DNA from: Candidatus Aenigmatarchaeota archaeon
Lineage (GTDB): Archaea; Aenigmatarchaeota; Aenigmatarchaeia; QMZP01
NCBI GenBank assembly: GCA_016867675.1
Contig: VGIZ01000014.1
Location: 1 to 9,684 of the forward strand
Direction: 5' to 3'
DNA: 9,684 bases
Under the pieces are notes generated by a model. It was given only the letters and a program-made list of their open reading frames with translations, was not told the origin of the DNA and searched no databases. Below are positions 1-5,207 of the stretch, one piece after another. Numbering within the stretch: the stretch's first letter is position 1; every line of letters starts with the position of its first letter. Both the position numbers and the translations under genes were made by a program.

Positions 1-174
1 CGCAGACAAAACAACCTAACAACTTATAAGCAGGTTCAGACAGAATATCATCAGGTGCAAAACCATGCCGCCGTGCGGAAGAAAAAGGAAAAGGAAGAAG
101 ATAAAGAAGCACAAGCTGAAGAAAAGGCGCAAGAAGATGAGGCACAGGAGCAAATAAGCTTGCTCCTGTCATAA
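1..174 (+). CDS. C-terminal part of an unidentified charged protein (5' end outside window)
   Basis: The frame is open from base 1 to a TAA at 172-174 and gives 57 residues. The first half is polar (Gln, Asn, Tyr). The second half, from about residue 27, is almost all Lys, Glu, Asp, Gln and Ala (KKKEKEEDKEAQAEEKAQED) and is likely helical or a disordered tail. It ends in a short hydrophobic ISLLLS. I do not recognise a family and no domain is visible. Codons favour GAA, CAA and AAA, unlike the GAG/CAG/AAG-rich genes downstream, so this gene may belong to a different compositional neighbourhood, although a Lys/Glu-rich tail alone skews composition. The reading frame is the only evidence that it is coding. 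Confidence 0.5.
   Translation, partial: RRQNNLTTYKQVQTEYHQVQNHAAVRKKKEKEEDKEAQAEEKAQEDEAQEQISLLLS
144..169 (+). terminator. Hairpin just before the first stop codon, followed by T-rich run (candidate terminator)
   Basis: Arms 144-153 (ACAGGAGCAA) and 160-169 (TTGCTCCTGT) are perfect 10-base complements around a 6-base loop. They lie within the last codons of the first gene. A pyrimidine/T-rich stretch follows from about 177 to 221, including TTTTATT and CCTTTTGTTTC. Archaeal termination relies mainly on T-rich tracts, so the T-run is the stronger part and the hairpin may only stabilise the 3' end. The hairpin could also be a chance result of codon content. Confidence 0.45.
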
Positions 175-249
175 GGTCTCTTCTTTTATTCCTTTGTTTG
201 CGTTCCTTTTGTTTCACTGGTTTCATGTAGCGGTAGCAGTGTTTCAACC

Positions 250-257
250 AATATAAA
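250..257 (+). promoter_or_regulatory. TATA box of a probable leaderless promoter for 280-654
   Basis: AATATAAA at 250-257 contains TATAAA starting at 252, exactly 28 bases before the A of ATG 280. In archaea transcription starts about 25-27 bases from the TATA centre, which places the start at or next to the ATG. No Shine-Dalgarno sequence is seen before this ATG, consistent with a leaderless mRNA. Confidence 0.6.
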
Positions 258-279
258 CAGGCGTTCCAAATCACTTGCT

Positions 280-654
280 ATGAGCGACGAACAGCCTGCA
301 CAGGAGCAGCTCAAGCCTGAACAGCCAAAGCCCGAAGAGCCGAAGCAGGAAAAACCCAGACAGCAAAAGCTTGCCACTAATCCACGCATTAGCGAGATAA
401 GCCAGGTGCGCGTTTCTGTCGCAGTCAACTGCGTCGCTGCCATCATCATGGGCTGGGCTTCTGTCGTTCTGACATCAATGAGCAGGACGCTTGTCGCGGG
501 CATAGCAGGCATTGTCGTGATGGTAGTTGTCGGCTTCATTACGCAGAAAGCCGTGAAGAATGCTGACCGCAAATGGTGGCTCAGCAACGGCATCGTGGTT
601 TTCCTTCTGGTGTGGCTCGTTTCATGGACCGTGTTCCACAACCTTGGCGTCTGA
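280..654 (+). CDS. Small three-helix membrane protein with Pro/Gln/Glu-rich N-terminal tail
   Basis: This is a 124-residue protein. Residues 1-35 are a hydrophilic, proline-rich tail built from repeats of the type EQPKPEEPKQEKP, probably disordered and cytoplasmic. Three hydrophobic segments follow at about 43-65, 70-88 and 101-118. The last is preceded by DRKWWLSNG and ends in a Trp-rich LVWLVSWTVFHNLGV. Short archaeal membrane proteins with a WWL-NG-...-W-VFxN end are familiar, but I cannot name a function. The ATG is supported by a TATA box 28 bases upstream. The gene stands alone: a T-rich tract precedes it and a 200-base repeat region follows. The oddity is its 3' end: the DNA for SWTVFHNLGV-stop is repeated twice downstream at 84-base spacing. 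It could be an accessory envelope protein, but nothing ties it to the pilus genes. Confidence 0.75.
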   Translation: MSDEQPAQEQLKPEQPKPEEPKQEKPRQQKLATNPRISEISQVRVSVAVNCVAAIIMGWASVVLTSMSRTLVAGIAGIVVMVVVGFITQKAVKNADRKWWLSNGIVVFLLVWLVSWTVFHNLGV

Positions 655-822
655 GCCCATGTCTGTCGAGATGGCAGCGCTTCTACGTTATTCCATCTCA
701 ACATGAGCTGGACAGTATTCCATAATCTCGTCGCCTGAGCCCATGTCTGTCGAGATGGCAATGCTTCTTCGCTATCCCACCTTAACATCCCATGGACAGC
801 GTTCCACAGCCTGCCGTATTTC
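622..822 (+). repeat. 84-base-period tandem repeat carrying three copies of the preceding gene's 3' end
   Basis: A ~33-base segment encoding (S)WTxFHxL...stop recurs at 622-654, 706-738 and 790-822, precisely 84 bases apart. The two intervening 51-base spacers (655-705 and 739-789) are also related: the first 25 bases of the two units beginning TGA at 652 and 736 are identical, and similarity then decays. Because 84 is 28 codons, all copies stay in the frame of the 280-654 gene and are punctuated by TGA at 652 and 736, ending at TAA 826. The first unit also contains GAGATGG/CCATCTC (668-674/693-699), able to form a hairpin; in the second unit this stem is degraded to one mismatch and a G-U pair. 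The segment 655-862 otherwise holds no convincing gene. Each unit also starts a tiny open frame at an ATG (659 and 743). Confidence 0.8.
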
Positions 823-841
823 GCTTAAATTCTGCGCCAAC

Positions 842-853
842 CTATAATTATAG
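842..853. promoter_or_regulatory. Perfect 12-base AT palindrome upstream of 863 gene
   Basis: CTATAATTATAG is its own reverse complement and ends 9 bases before ATG 863. It contains a TATA-like core, but a start directed by it would fall near base 871, inside the gene. A TTAAAT at 825-830 would place the start near 853 and leave a ~10-base leader with a weak GTGAG ribosome site. In that case the palindrome would lie between TATA box and start site, where an archaeal repressor could act. This reading is inference. Confidence 0.3.
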
Positions 854-862
854 TGTGAGCCG

Positions 863-1417
863 ATGGCAAGGGAACTCTCGCTGGCGGGCTTCAGGAACAT
901 TGAGGAAGACTTCGCGATAATCGTCCTGACATCAGGAGTCAGGCTGGACGAGACGAACTCCTCCATAGTGAAGGAGCTCATGAAGAAAAGGGACATGTGC
1001 CTTTACGTGGCGATAAACCAGCCCTACAACCGCATGCTCCGCGTGATGGAGAGGAAGAGCGTTGACGTGAAGCGCGTCTTCTTCATAGACTGCATAACGG
1101 AGACGAGCGGCGGCAAGGCCGAAAGGGCGGGCAACTGCCTTTATGTCAACTCGCCCAGCAACCTGACCGAGCTCGGCATAGCCATATCGCAGGCCCTGCA
1201 TGCAATACCCGGGCAGAAGTTCCTGTTCATGGACGCCCTCAGCACACTCGTCATATACAACACGCCGAACTCGTTCGCAAAGTTCGCGCACTTCCTGATG
1301 ACAAGGGTGAAGCTGCTCGGGCTCAACGGCATATTCATGGTGGTTGAGAAGGAGATGGAGGAGCAGGTGTTCTCAAGGATATCGCACTTCTCCGACAGGA
1401 TAATAAGGCTCAACTGA
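863..1417 (+). CDS. RecA/KaiC-superfamily-like protein lacking a Walker A motif
   Basis: This is a 184-residue soluble protein without signal peptide or membrane segment. The strand/helix order and motifs resemble archaeal KaiC/RAD55/ArlH-like proteins: VAINQPYNRML (49-59), VFFIDCIT (72-79), NCLYVNSPSNLTEL (91-104), a Walker-B-like KFLFMDALSTLVIYN (119-133), GIFMVVEKE (156-164) and a closing SDRIIRL (177-183). Where the P-loop should be, after the first strand (FAIIVLTSGVRLDETN, 17-32), there is no GxxxxGK[ST], so normal ATP binding is unlikely. In the family these proteins are ATPases or, when degenerate, signalling or scaffold partners. A three-helix membrane protein follows after 35 bases, suggesting a functional pair. 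ArlH, a related KaiC-like protein, docks on the archaellum motor; a similar role for this protein in the downstream pilus is inference. ATG 863 is preceded by a weak GTGAG. Confidence 0.7.
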   Translation: MARELSLAGFRNIEEDFAIIVLTSGVRLDETNSSIVKELMKKRDMCLYVAINQPYNRMLRVMERKSVDVKRVFFIDCITETSGGKAERAGNCLYVNSPSNLTELGIAISQALHAIPGQKFLFMDALSTLVIYNTPNSFAKFAHFLMTRVKLLGLNGIFMVVEKEMEEQVFSRISHFSDRIIRLN

Positions 1418-1421
1418 CAAT

Positions 1422-1430
1422 AATATAATA
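1422..1430 (+). promoter_or_regulatory. TATA box, probable leaderless promoter for 1453-1827
   Basis: AATATAATA lies within an AT-rich stretch just after the preceding stop. Its TATAAT starts at 1424, 29 bases before ATG 1453, nearly the spacing seen at the 280 and 1877 genes. It is too close to serve the alternative ATG at 1441. Confidence 0.5.
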
Positions 1431-1452
1431 AATCAGGTGCATGGTGAAAGTG

Positions 1453-1827
1453 ATGGTTACGCCAATAGAAATCGGGGTTTACACGATTGCATTGACCACA
1501 TCAGTGATAGCGACCCTCACGTTCTTCATAGCAGCAAGGAGGTTTGTAGCCGGCGAATTCAAGTACTTCATAAGCTGGGTGCTCGCTGCTTCAACAGCAT
1601 TCCTGCTCGGCAGCCTGCTCAACCTGTGCGCGGTCATCCTGTCAGGCACGCCCTACGGCCCGACCTTTCTTGTGGTCGCGGGCTTCGCCTTCGTGCTCAT
1701 GGGCGCCTGCTTCATCAGGGCGGCCTTCATACTCCACGACATATCCAAGGTCTTCGGCTTCGCGTGGATGGAGAAGGACTTCGGGAAGATAACCAGGGCG
1801 CACGCCAGGCTGAAGAAGAAAAGATGA
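1453..1827 (+). CDS. Small three-helix membrane protein, partner of the KaiC-like gene
   Basis: The protein has 124 residues from ATG 1453. An upstream in-frame ATG at 1441 would add MVKV. I prefer 1453 because TATAAT lies 29 bases upstream and a GGTGA sits 5 bases before it. Three long hydrophobic segments are visible at about residues 8-27, 38-63 and 71-94, separated by short basic loops (AARRFVAGEFKYF). A cytoplasmic tail rich in Lys and Arg follows (KDFGKITRAHARLKKKR). No enzymatic motif is seen. Similar three-helix units occur in archaea as membrane parts of sensor-like proteins or as companions of KaiC-like proteins, so a membrane anchor or sensor for the 863-1417 product is a reasonable guess. 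The function is otherwise unknown. Confidence 0.7.
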   Translation: MVTPIEIGVYTIALTTSVIATLTFFIAARRFVAGEFKYFISWVLAASTAFLLGSLLNLCAVILSGTPYGPTFLVVAGFAFVLMGACFIRAAFILHDISKVFGFAWMEKDFGKITRAHARLKKKR

Positions 1828-1847
1828 GCATGATTTTGTTCTAACGG

Positions 1848-1854
1848 ATATAAT
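1848..1854 (+). promoter_or_regulatory. TATA box of the large pilin-like gene; decides its start codon
   Basis: ATATAAT at 1848-1854 has its TATAAT starting at 1849, exactly 28 bases before ATG 1877. The box overlaps the upstream in-frame ATG at 1853, which therefore cannot be in the transcript. This favours a leaderless mRNA starting at 1877. Confidence 0.6.
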
Positions 1855-1876
1855 GCCAGTGTCCCAATTATTTATC

Positions 1877-4060
1877 ATGCCGCGGGTGGCGAGGGGGCAG
1901 GCGGGCTTGGAGTATATTCTCATACTTGCGATACTGCTCGGGGCGCTCATACCCGTGTTCATGTACGCGGCAGACACGTCGGAGCTGTCCATAAGGACAA
2001 CCCAGTCGCGCGAGGCTGTGCAGAGGATTGCCGCCGCAGCCGACAGGCTCTATGCAATGGGCGGCGGGAAGATGGAGGTCGACGTCTACCTGCCTTCGGG
2101 CATAGAAGCCTTCTCGCTCGGCAACGGCACAGTGAAGCTCACGCTCAGGATAGGCGAGGGCACAGGCGATGCGTTTGAGCTGACCAGGGGCAACCTGACA
2201 GGCGTGCTGCCCGTGACCGAGGGCTACAAGAAGATAACCCTTGTGATGCTGCCGAACGGCACGGTCTGCATGGGCGAAACATGCGGCAGCTTTGAGGCGC
2301 TCGTGGTGAGCATAGCCTCGCCGCTGAACGCAAGCTATTATGTCACTGACGTGCTGTCATCGGTTAGTCTCAACAAGGACGGCAGCTGGTGCGGCGTAAG
2401 TCTTGACTCTGCAGCCAACCAGACCATGGCAGAGAACGGCCTGACATGGTCGCTGGGCCTTTCAAGCCTGGCAGAAGCCATGCACAATGTCATCTTCAGC
2501 TGCAGTGACAGCGCAGGGGCTGTCGCAAGGGTGGGGCCGAGATACTTCACCATCGTGATACTGCCTGTTGTGACGCTGAACTACCCGAACAACGGCAACG
2601 TCAGCGCGTTCAAGAGGATACCACTGAACTGCTCGGCCACGGACAACGAAGGCGTGACCATGATAGAACTCTGGGGCAACTTCACAGGCACGTGGAGCCT
2701 TAGCGAGAGCTGCCCTGTCGCAGGGCCTAGCACCAGCTGCGAGTGGAAGAAGGTGCTGCGCAATGCCGCCTACATATGGAACTGCAACGCGACCGACACA
2801 AAAGGCAACAACGACTGGGGCGACAGCAACTGGACGTTCACCATGAATTACCCTGTCCTGCCGAACACAGGCGCGCTCGTTGTCTATCAGGAGGGCAGCC
2901 CTGTCTACAGGAACTGGACAAGGGCAACCTCAACGCTGGACAGCCAGGGAGCAACGCTTGGCCCGAGCAGCAACAGGTACTGGAATGTCCTTGTTTCCAG
3001 CCCGCTCACCAGGGAGAAGCTGCTCGCATCGGCGACGGTTGAGAACACCATAACAGCGCAGCTGTGGGACGGCCACGGCTGGGGCAGCTTTGTCACGCTT
3101 GCCTCCAGCGTCGGCGGCGACGACAGGAGAAAGATGGGCGCTGCATACGAGCAGCTGTCAGGCGACGGCATGGCGGTATACAGGGTTGACACCACGCAGA
3201 ACCCGAGGTACAGGATATGGGACGGCGCATCGTGGGGCAGCGAGGCAACCATAACATTCTCGCAGTGCTCGGGCAGCATAAACTGGGTCAGGCTGGAACC
3301 CAAACCCGCGTCAGACGAGCTCATGCTTGTGGCCGGGTTCTCCACCAGCCAGATATGCGCCAAGGTCTGGAACGGCGATTCCTGGGGCAGCGACACCCTG
3401 CTGGAGTCCTCCACGGAGAGCACCCAGCACCAGACATTTGACGTCGCCTACGAGCAGCAGACCGGCAGGGCTTTGGTGGTATGGTCCAACTCGGCGTCCG
3501 ACAAGCCGAGATACAGGATATGGAACGGCGCAAGCTGGGGAACGCAGGGACAGCTCGGCTCGGTGGGCAGCAGCGACATCTACTGGATAAAGCTTGCCTC
3601 TAACCCGCAGTCAAACAAGGTTGTTGCTGCAACCATAGACGGCGGGAGGGACCTGAACGTGCAGCTCTGGGACGGCTCGGCATGGGGCACCAACAGCGAG
3701 CTTGAAACCGGACTGCAGACATACACGACGAGGTGCATGGATGTCATGTTCGAGAACAGCTCAGGCAGGGCGCTCATCGCCTACGGCGAGTACAACGCGC
3801 AGACGCCAAGATACAGGACGTGGAGCGGCGGCTGGTCTTCTGAGCTGTCCGCGGGCAGCGTCGGCGCCAACATCAACTGGGTGACGCTCGGCGCAGACAC
3901 GAAGTCCAACGACATGCTCATGCTCACGCTGGACTCGGACAACGACGTCTCCTTCCAGAGGTGGAACAGCGCAACAGCGGCATGGGCGGGCTATCAGGAG
4001 GTCAACACGAACTCCAACAATGTTTACGAGGGCACAGCGATAAGTTTTGACAGGCACTAA
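1877..4060 (+). CDS. Large class III signal-peptide surface protein with Ig-like domains and beta-propeller-like repeats (putative pilus adhesin)
   Basis: The protein has 727 residues from ATG 1877; the in-frame ATG at 1853 lies inside the TATA box. The N-terminus MPRVARG/QAGLEYILIL is a class III signal peptide: a basic start, cleavage expected after Gly7, Glu at +5, and a hydrophobic helix at about 8-30. This is the signature of archaeal pilins processed by a PibD/FlaK-type prepilin peptidase. Two Ig-like segments follow at about 140-228 and 230-325. Four Trp-rich repeats of ~100 residues make up 331-727. About a dozen N-glycosylation sequons (NGT, NLT, NCS, NFT, NWT and others) fit an exported protein. 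Typical pilins have 100-250 residues, so this is a very long one. It is followed by minor-pilin-like genes and the secretion motor, which supports a surface adhesin or capping subunit of that filament; ligand and position are unknown. Confidence 0.8.
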   Translation: MPRVARGQAGLEYILILAILLGALIPVFMYAADTSELSIRTTQSREAVQRIAAAADRLYAMGGGKMEVDVYLPSGIEAFSLGNGTVKLTLRIGEGTGDAFELTRGNLTGVLPVTEGYKKITLVMLPNGTVCMGETCGSFEALVVSIASPLNASYYVTDVLSSVSLNKDGSWCGVSLDSAANQTMAENGLTWSLGLSSLAEAMHNVIFSCSDSAGAVARVGPRYFTIVILPVVTLNYPNNGNVSAFKRIPLNCSATDNEGVTMIELWGNFTGTWSLSESCPVAGPSTSCEWKKVLRNAAYIWNCNATDTKGNNDWGDSNWTFTMNYPVLPNTGALVVYQEGSPVYRNWTRATSTLDSQGATLGPSSNRYWNVLVSSPLTREKLLASATVENTITAQLWDGHGWGSFVTLASSVGGDDRRKMGAAYEQLSGDGMAVYRVDTTQNPRYRIWDGASWGSEATITFSQCSGSINWVRLEPKPASDELMLVAGFSTSQICAKVWNGDSWGSDTLLESSTESTQHQTFDVAYEQQTGRALVVWSNSASDKPRYRIWNGASWGTQGQLGSVGSSDIYWIKLASNPQSNKVVAATIDGGRDLNVQLWDGSAWGTNSELETGLQTYTTRCMDVMFENSSGRALIAYGEYNAQTPRYRTWSGGWSSELSAGSVGANINWVTLGADTKSNDMLMLTLDSDNDVSFQRWNSATAAWAGYQEVNTNSNNVYEGTAISFDRH
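2867..4057 (+). repeat. Four ~100-residue protein repeats, probable eight-bladed beta-propeller
   Basis: The units are approximately 2867-3163, 3164-3466, 3467-3766 and 3767-4057. Each carries two Trp motifs: YRxW followed by a Gly/Ser-Trp (RYRIWDGASWG, RYRIWNGASWG, RYRTWSGGWS, and VYRNW in the first) and a later xxxW(D/N)GxxWG (AQLWDGHGWG, AKVWNGDSWG, VQLWDGSAWG, degraded to FQRWNSATAAW in the last). A strand of the type VAYEQxTGRALVVW links them. The last unit stops at TAISFDRH, equivalent to the first half of that strand pair. The first unit begins with TGALVVY, equivalent to the second half. That offset is the velcro closure expected when a propeller ring is completed, giving eight blades. 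The fold is inferred from pattern only. Confidence 0.7.
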
Positions 4061-4083
4061 CTATGAATCATGGAATGTCAGCG

Positions 4084-4094
4084 TAAATTTATAG
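4084..4094 (+). promoter_or_regulatory. AT-rich TATA-like stretch before the structured element
   Basis: TAAATTTATAG is the only TATA-like sequence between the large gene and the next pilin. A start ~26 bases downstream would fall near 4113-4116, inside the first hairpin of the structured element and about 80 bases before ATG 4195. Such a transcript would keep both hairpins but lose the 5' arm of the closing stem. It may instead be unrelated to transcription. Confidence 0.3.
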
Positions 4095-4097
4095 AAC

Positions 4098-4171
4098 CTC
4101 CGACCTGTGCTGCTGAGTTCCAAGGAACTCAGGCACGTGCTGAGACTTCGTCTCAGACACGAAGGTCGGGG
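4098..4171 (+). ncRNA. Candidate structured RNA element: near-perfect three-way junction
   Basis: Almost every base of this 74-base intergenic segment can pair. The closing stem is 4098-4106 with 4163-4171 (9 pairs, one G-U; core CCGACCT/AGGTCGG). The second stem is 4107-4110 with 4133-4136 (GTGC/GCAC), then a two-base bulge and 4113-4120 with 4125-4132 (CTGAGTTC/GAACTCAG) capped by CAAG. The third stem is 4137-4139 with 4158-4160 (GTG/CAC), a one-base bulge, and 4140-4146 with 4150-4156 (CTGAGAC/GTCTCAG) around TTC. The two inner stems start at the same CTGAG. The segment lies 37 bases after the adhesin stop and 23 bases before the next pilin's ATG. It could be a leader regulating the pilin cluster, an mRNA processing or stabilising element that sets adhesin against pilin levels, a small RNA, or a mobile palindromic repeat. 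I do not recognise it as a known RNA family. Confidence 0.6.
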
Positions 4172-4184
4172 CATTCAGGTATTT

Positions 4185-4190
4185 GGTGGG
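4185..4190 (+). promoter_or_regulatory. Ribosome binding site deciding the 4195 start
   Basis: GGTGGG ends 4 bases before ATG 4195, and its GGTG matches the archaeal anti-Shine-Dalgarno core. Upstream TTG 4183 and GTG 4186 are in frame but overlap this site, and they would spoil the short basic start of the signal peptide. Confidence 0.55.
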
Positions 4191-4194
4191 TCAT

Positions 4195-4572
4195 ATGAAG
4201 GCGCAACTCTCGCTTGAGGCATTGATCGTGTTCGCCATGGCGCTCGCTGTGTTCTCCGCGGTTTCCATGGCGGCCCTCTCAAGGCAGAACGACGTGAGCC
4301 TGATGGCGGCGGCGCAGGAGGACGCAAGGTCATGCGGCTACCTTGCTAACGAAGTGAGGTCCGTGTTCCTGCTCGGCGACGGCGCCAGCGGCACGCTGAG
4401 GATGGACAGCGCCTTCAGCGTGACAGGCAGCGCAGCCTACGTCGGCGGCGCGGCATGCCAGATGTGCTGCAACCTGACAAACGGGGCGTCGTCAAGCTTC
4501 AGCATGCAGCGCGGCGTTGTCAGGGTTTCAAACTCCAACGGCGCGGTAAGGGCTGATTGGCTGGGTGTGTGA
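4195..4572 (+). CDS. Class III signal-peptide pilin-like protein
   Basis: This is a 125-residue protein. MKA/QLSLEALIVFAMALAVF is a textbook archaeal class III signal: a very short basic start, cleavage after Ala3, Glu at +5, then an uninterrupted hydrophobic helix to about residue 28 that would form the filament core. The remaining ~95 residues are small, Ser/Ala/Gly-rich and beta-like, with four cysteines (47, 88, 91, 92) and one sequon (NLT), consistent with an exported disulfide-stabilised head. Its size and position, first in the run of small pilin-type genes and behind the structured intergenic element, make it a candidate main or minor filament subunit. The signal-peptide call is strong; which subunit it is cannot be told. 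Confidence 0.8.
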   Translation: MKAQLSLEALIVFAMALAVFSAVSMAALSRQNDVSLMAAAQEDARSCGYLANEVRSVFLLGDGASGTLRMDSAFSVTGSAAYVGGAACQMCCNLTNGASSSFSMQRGVVRVSNSNGAVRADWLGV

Positions 4573-4579
4573 TGTTTAT

Positions 4580-4609
4580 GGATTGCATGAAATTGGATTG
4601 TGTGAAATT
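4580..4609 (+). repeat. Two tandem copies of a 15-base sequence
   Basis: GGATTGCATGAAATT (4580-4594) is followed directly by GGATTGTGTGAAATT (4595-4609), differing at two positions. They lie at the start of the 167-base gap between two pilin genes (4573-4739). This gap is AT-richer than its flanks in its first half and has no stop in the frame of the following gene. A recent slippage duplication is the simple explanation; a binding site is possible. Confidence 0.5.
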
Positions 4610-4722
4610 CAGTCCGTCTTCATGTACAAAAAATTTGGTTGTGGCGGACGACCTGACGCGAAGGGCAGAGCCTTTGCCGCAGAGGGCAAGGCGCCAGAAG
4701 CAGGCAAAGTTTGGAAAATGGC

Positions 4723-4730
4723 GGAAGGAG
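4723..4730 (+). promoter_or_regulatory. Strong ribosome binding site for the 4740 gene
   Basis: GGAAGGAG lies 9 bases before ATG 4740. It selects this ATG over in-frame upstream candidates (TTG 4557 and several ATGs), as does the class III signal that begins right at this codon. Confidence 0.6.
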
Positions 4731-4739
4731 CGACTGGCA

Positions 4740-5207
4740 ATGAAAGGCCAGGCGTTCTCCGCGGACTTCGTGCTGGCAGTCATGATATTCCTTGTGCTGT
4801 TCGCGGCGCTCATGCTGGCGTTCGGCAGCATCATAGACTTCTCCGTGGCTGACGACATGTCAAGGCACCTTGAGCTGCTTACGGCGAACATAGCCGACCA
4901 GCTCGTGACAGGATCGGGCCATCCCTCGGGATGGGAATCAAACCCTGCGGCAGCCTCTGTCATAGGGCTTGCGTCATCCGACCGCATCCTTGACCCGGAC
5001 AAGGTCAGCGCGCTTGCGGCGCTGGACTATGACACTGCGAAGAGGCTGCTGAAGACAGAGGGCTATGGCTTCTTCATCAGGCTTGCCGGAGCCGGCATCA
5101 CGGCAGGGCTTCCTGCTTCAGGCAACCTTGCAGCATATGCAAGGAGGTTCGTCATGCTCAGCGGCAACAGCGAGACGCTTGAGCTTTACCTGTGGAGGCA
5201 GACATGA
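4740..5207 (+). CDS. Class III signal-peptide minor pilin/pseudopilin-like protein
   Basis: The protein has 155 residues from ATG 4740. MKG/QAFSADFVLAVMIFLVLF has the class III cleavage site after Gly3 and a hydrophobic helix to about residue 29. The acidic residue is Asp at +6 rather than the usual Glu at +5. The mature part contains DQLVTGSGHPSGWE (53-66) and a GLASSDRILDPDKVSAL-ALDY stretch (76-97), then a YGFFIRL strand. This Gly-x-Pro-x-x-Trp plus GLA-x-S arrangement is a pattern I associate with archaeal pseudopilin-like proteins. The frame is open upstream to 4557, giving a 61-residue basic extension if an upstream start were used. I reject that because it would bury the signal peptide. 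Its stop overlaps the next ATG by four bases (ATGA), implying translational coupling. Confidence 0.75.
   Translation: MKGQAFSADFVLAVMIFLVLFAALMLAFGSIIDFSVADDMSRHLELLTANIADQLVTGSGHPSGWESNPAAASVIGLASSDRILDPDKVSALAALDYDTAKRLLKTEGYGFFIRLAGAGITAGLPASGNLAAYARRFVMLSGNSETLELYLWRQT
5194..5198 (+). promoter_or_regulatory. Ribosome binding site inside the upstream gene
   Basis: GGAGG lies within the last codons of the 4740-5207 gene, 5 bases before ATG 5204 and 8 before ATG 5207. It removes the need for the in-frame GTG 5192. Either ATG is acceptable; they differ by one Met. Confidence 0.6.

Noticed and set aside
186..788. Long minus-strand open frame (200 codons) opposite the 280-654 gene
   Set aside because: It is the reverse of a good membrane-protein gene with a TATA box. 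Its product is a low-complexity mix with the 84-base repeat read backwards, and no promoter or ribosome site precedes it.
622..822. CRISPR-like array
   Set aside because: Repeats and 'spacers' are both related between units, the repeat is the coding end of a gene, there are only three copies and no leader or cas gene is present.
1437..1844. 135-codon frame overlapping the 1453-1827 membrane gene
   Set aside because: It is a frame-shifted shadow with Arg/His-rich composition; the 1453 frame has three clean membrane helices and a matching promoter.
4098..4171. tRNA or hammerhead ribozyme
   Set aside because: A 7-base outer stem and ~74-base length suggest tRNA, but there are only two inner arms and no T-loop or anticodon arm. 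CTGAGAC...CGAA recalls hammerhead core pieces, but the CTGAGAC is fully paired in a stem and the conserved CUGANGA/GAAA core is absent.
4565..4852. Plus-strand 95-codon open frame overlapping the second pilin
   Set aside because: It runs out of frame across the clear class III signal of the 4740 gene, shows no domain and has no ribosome site.
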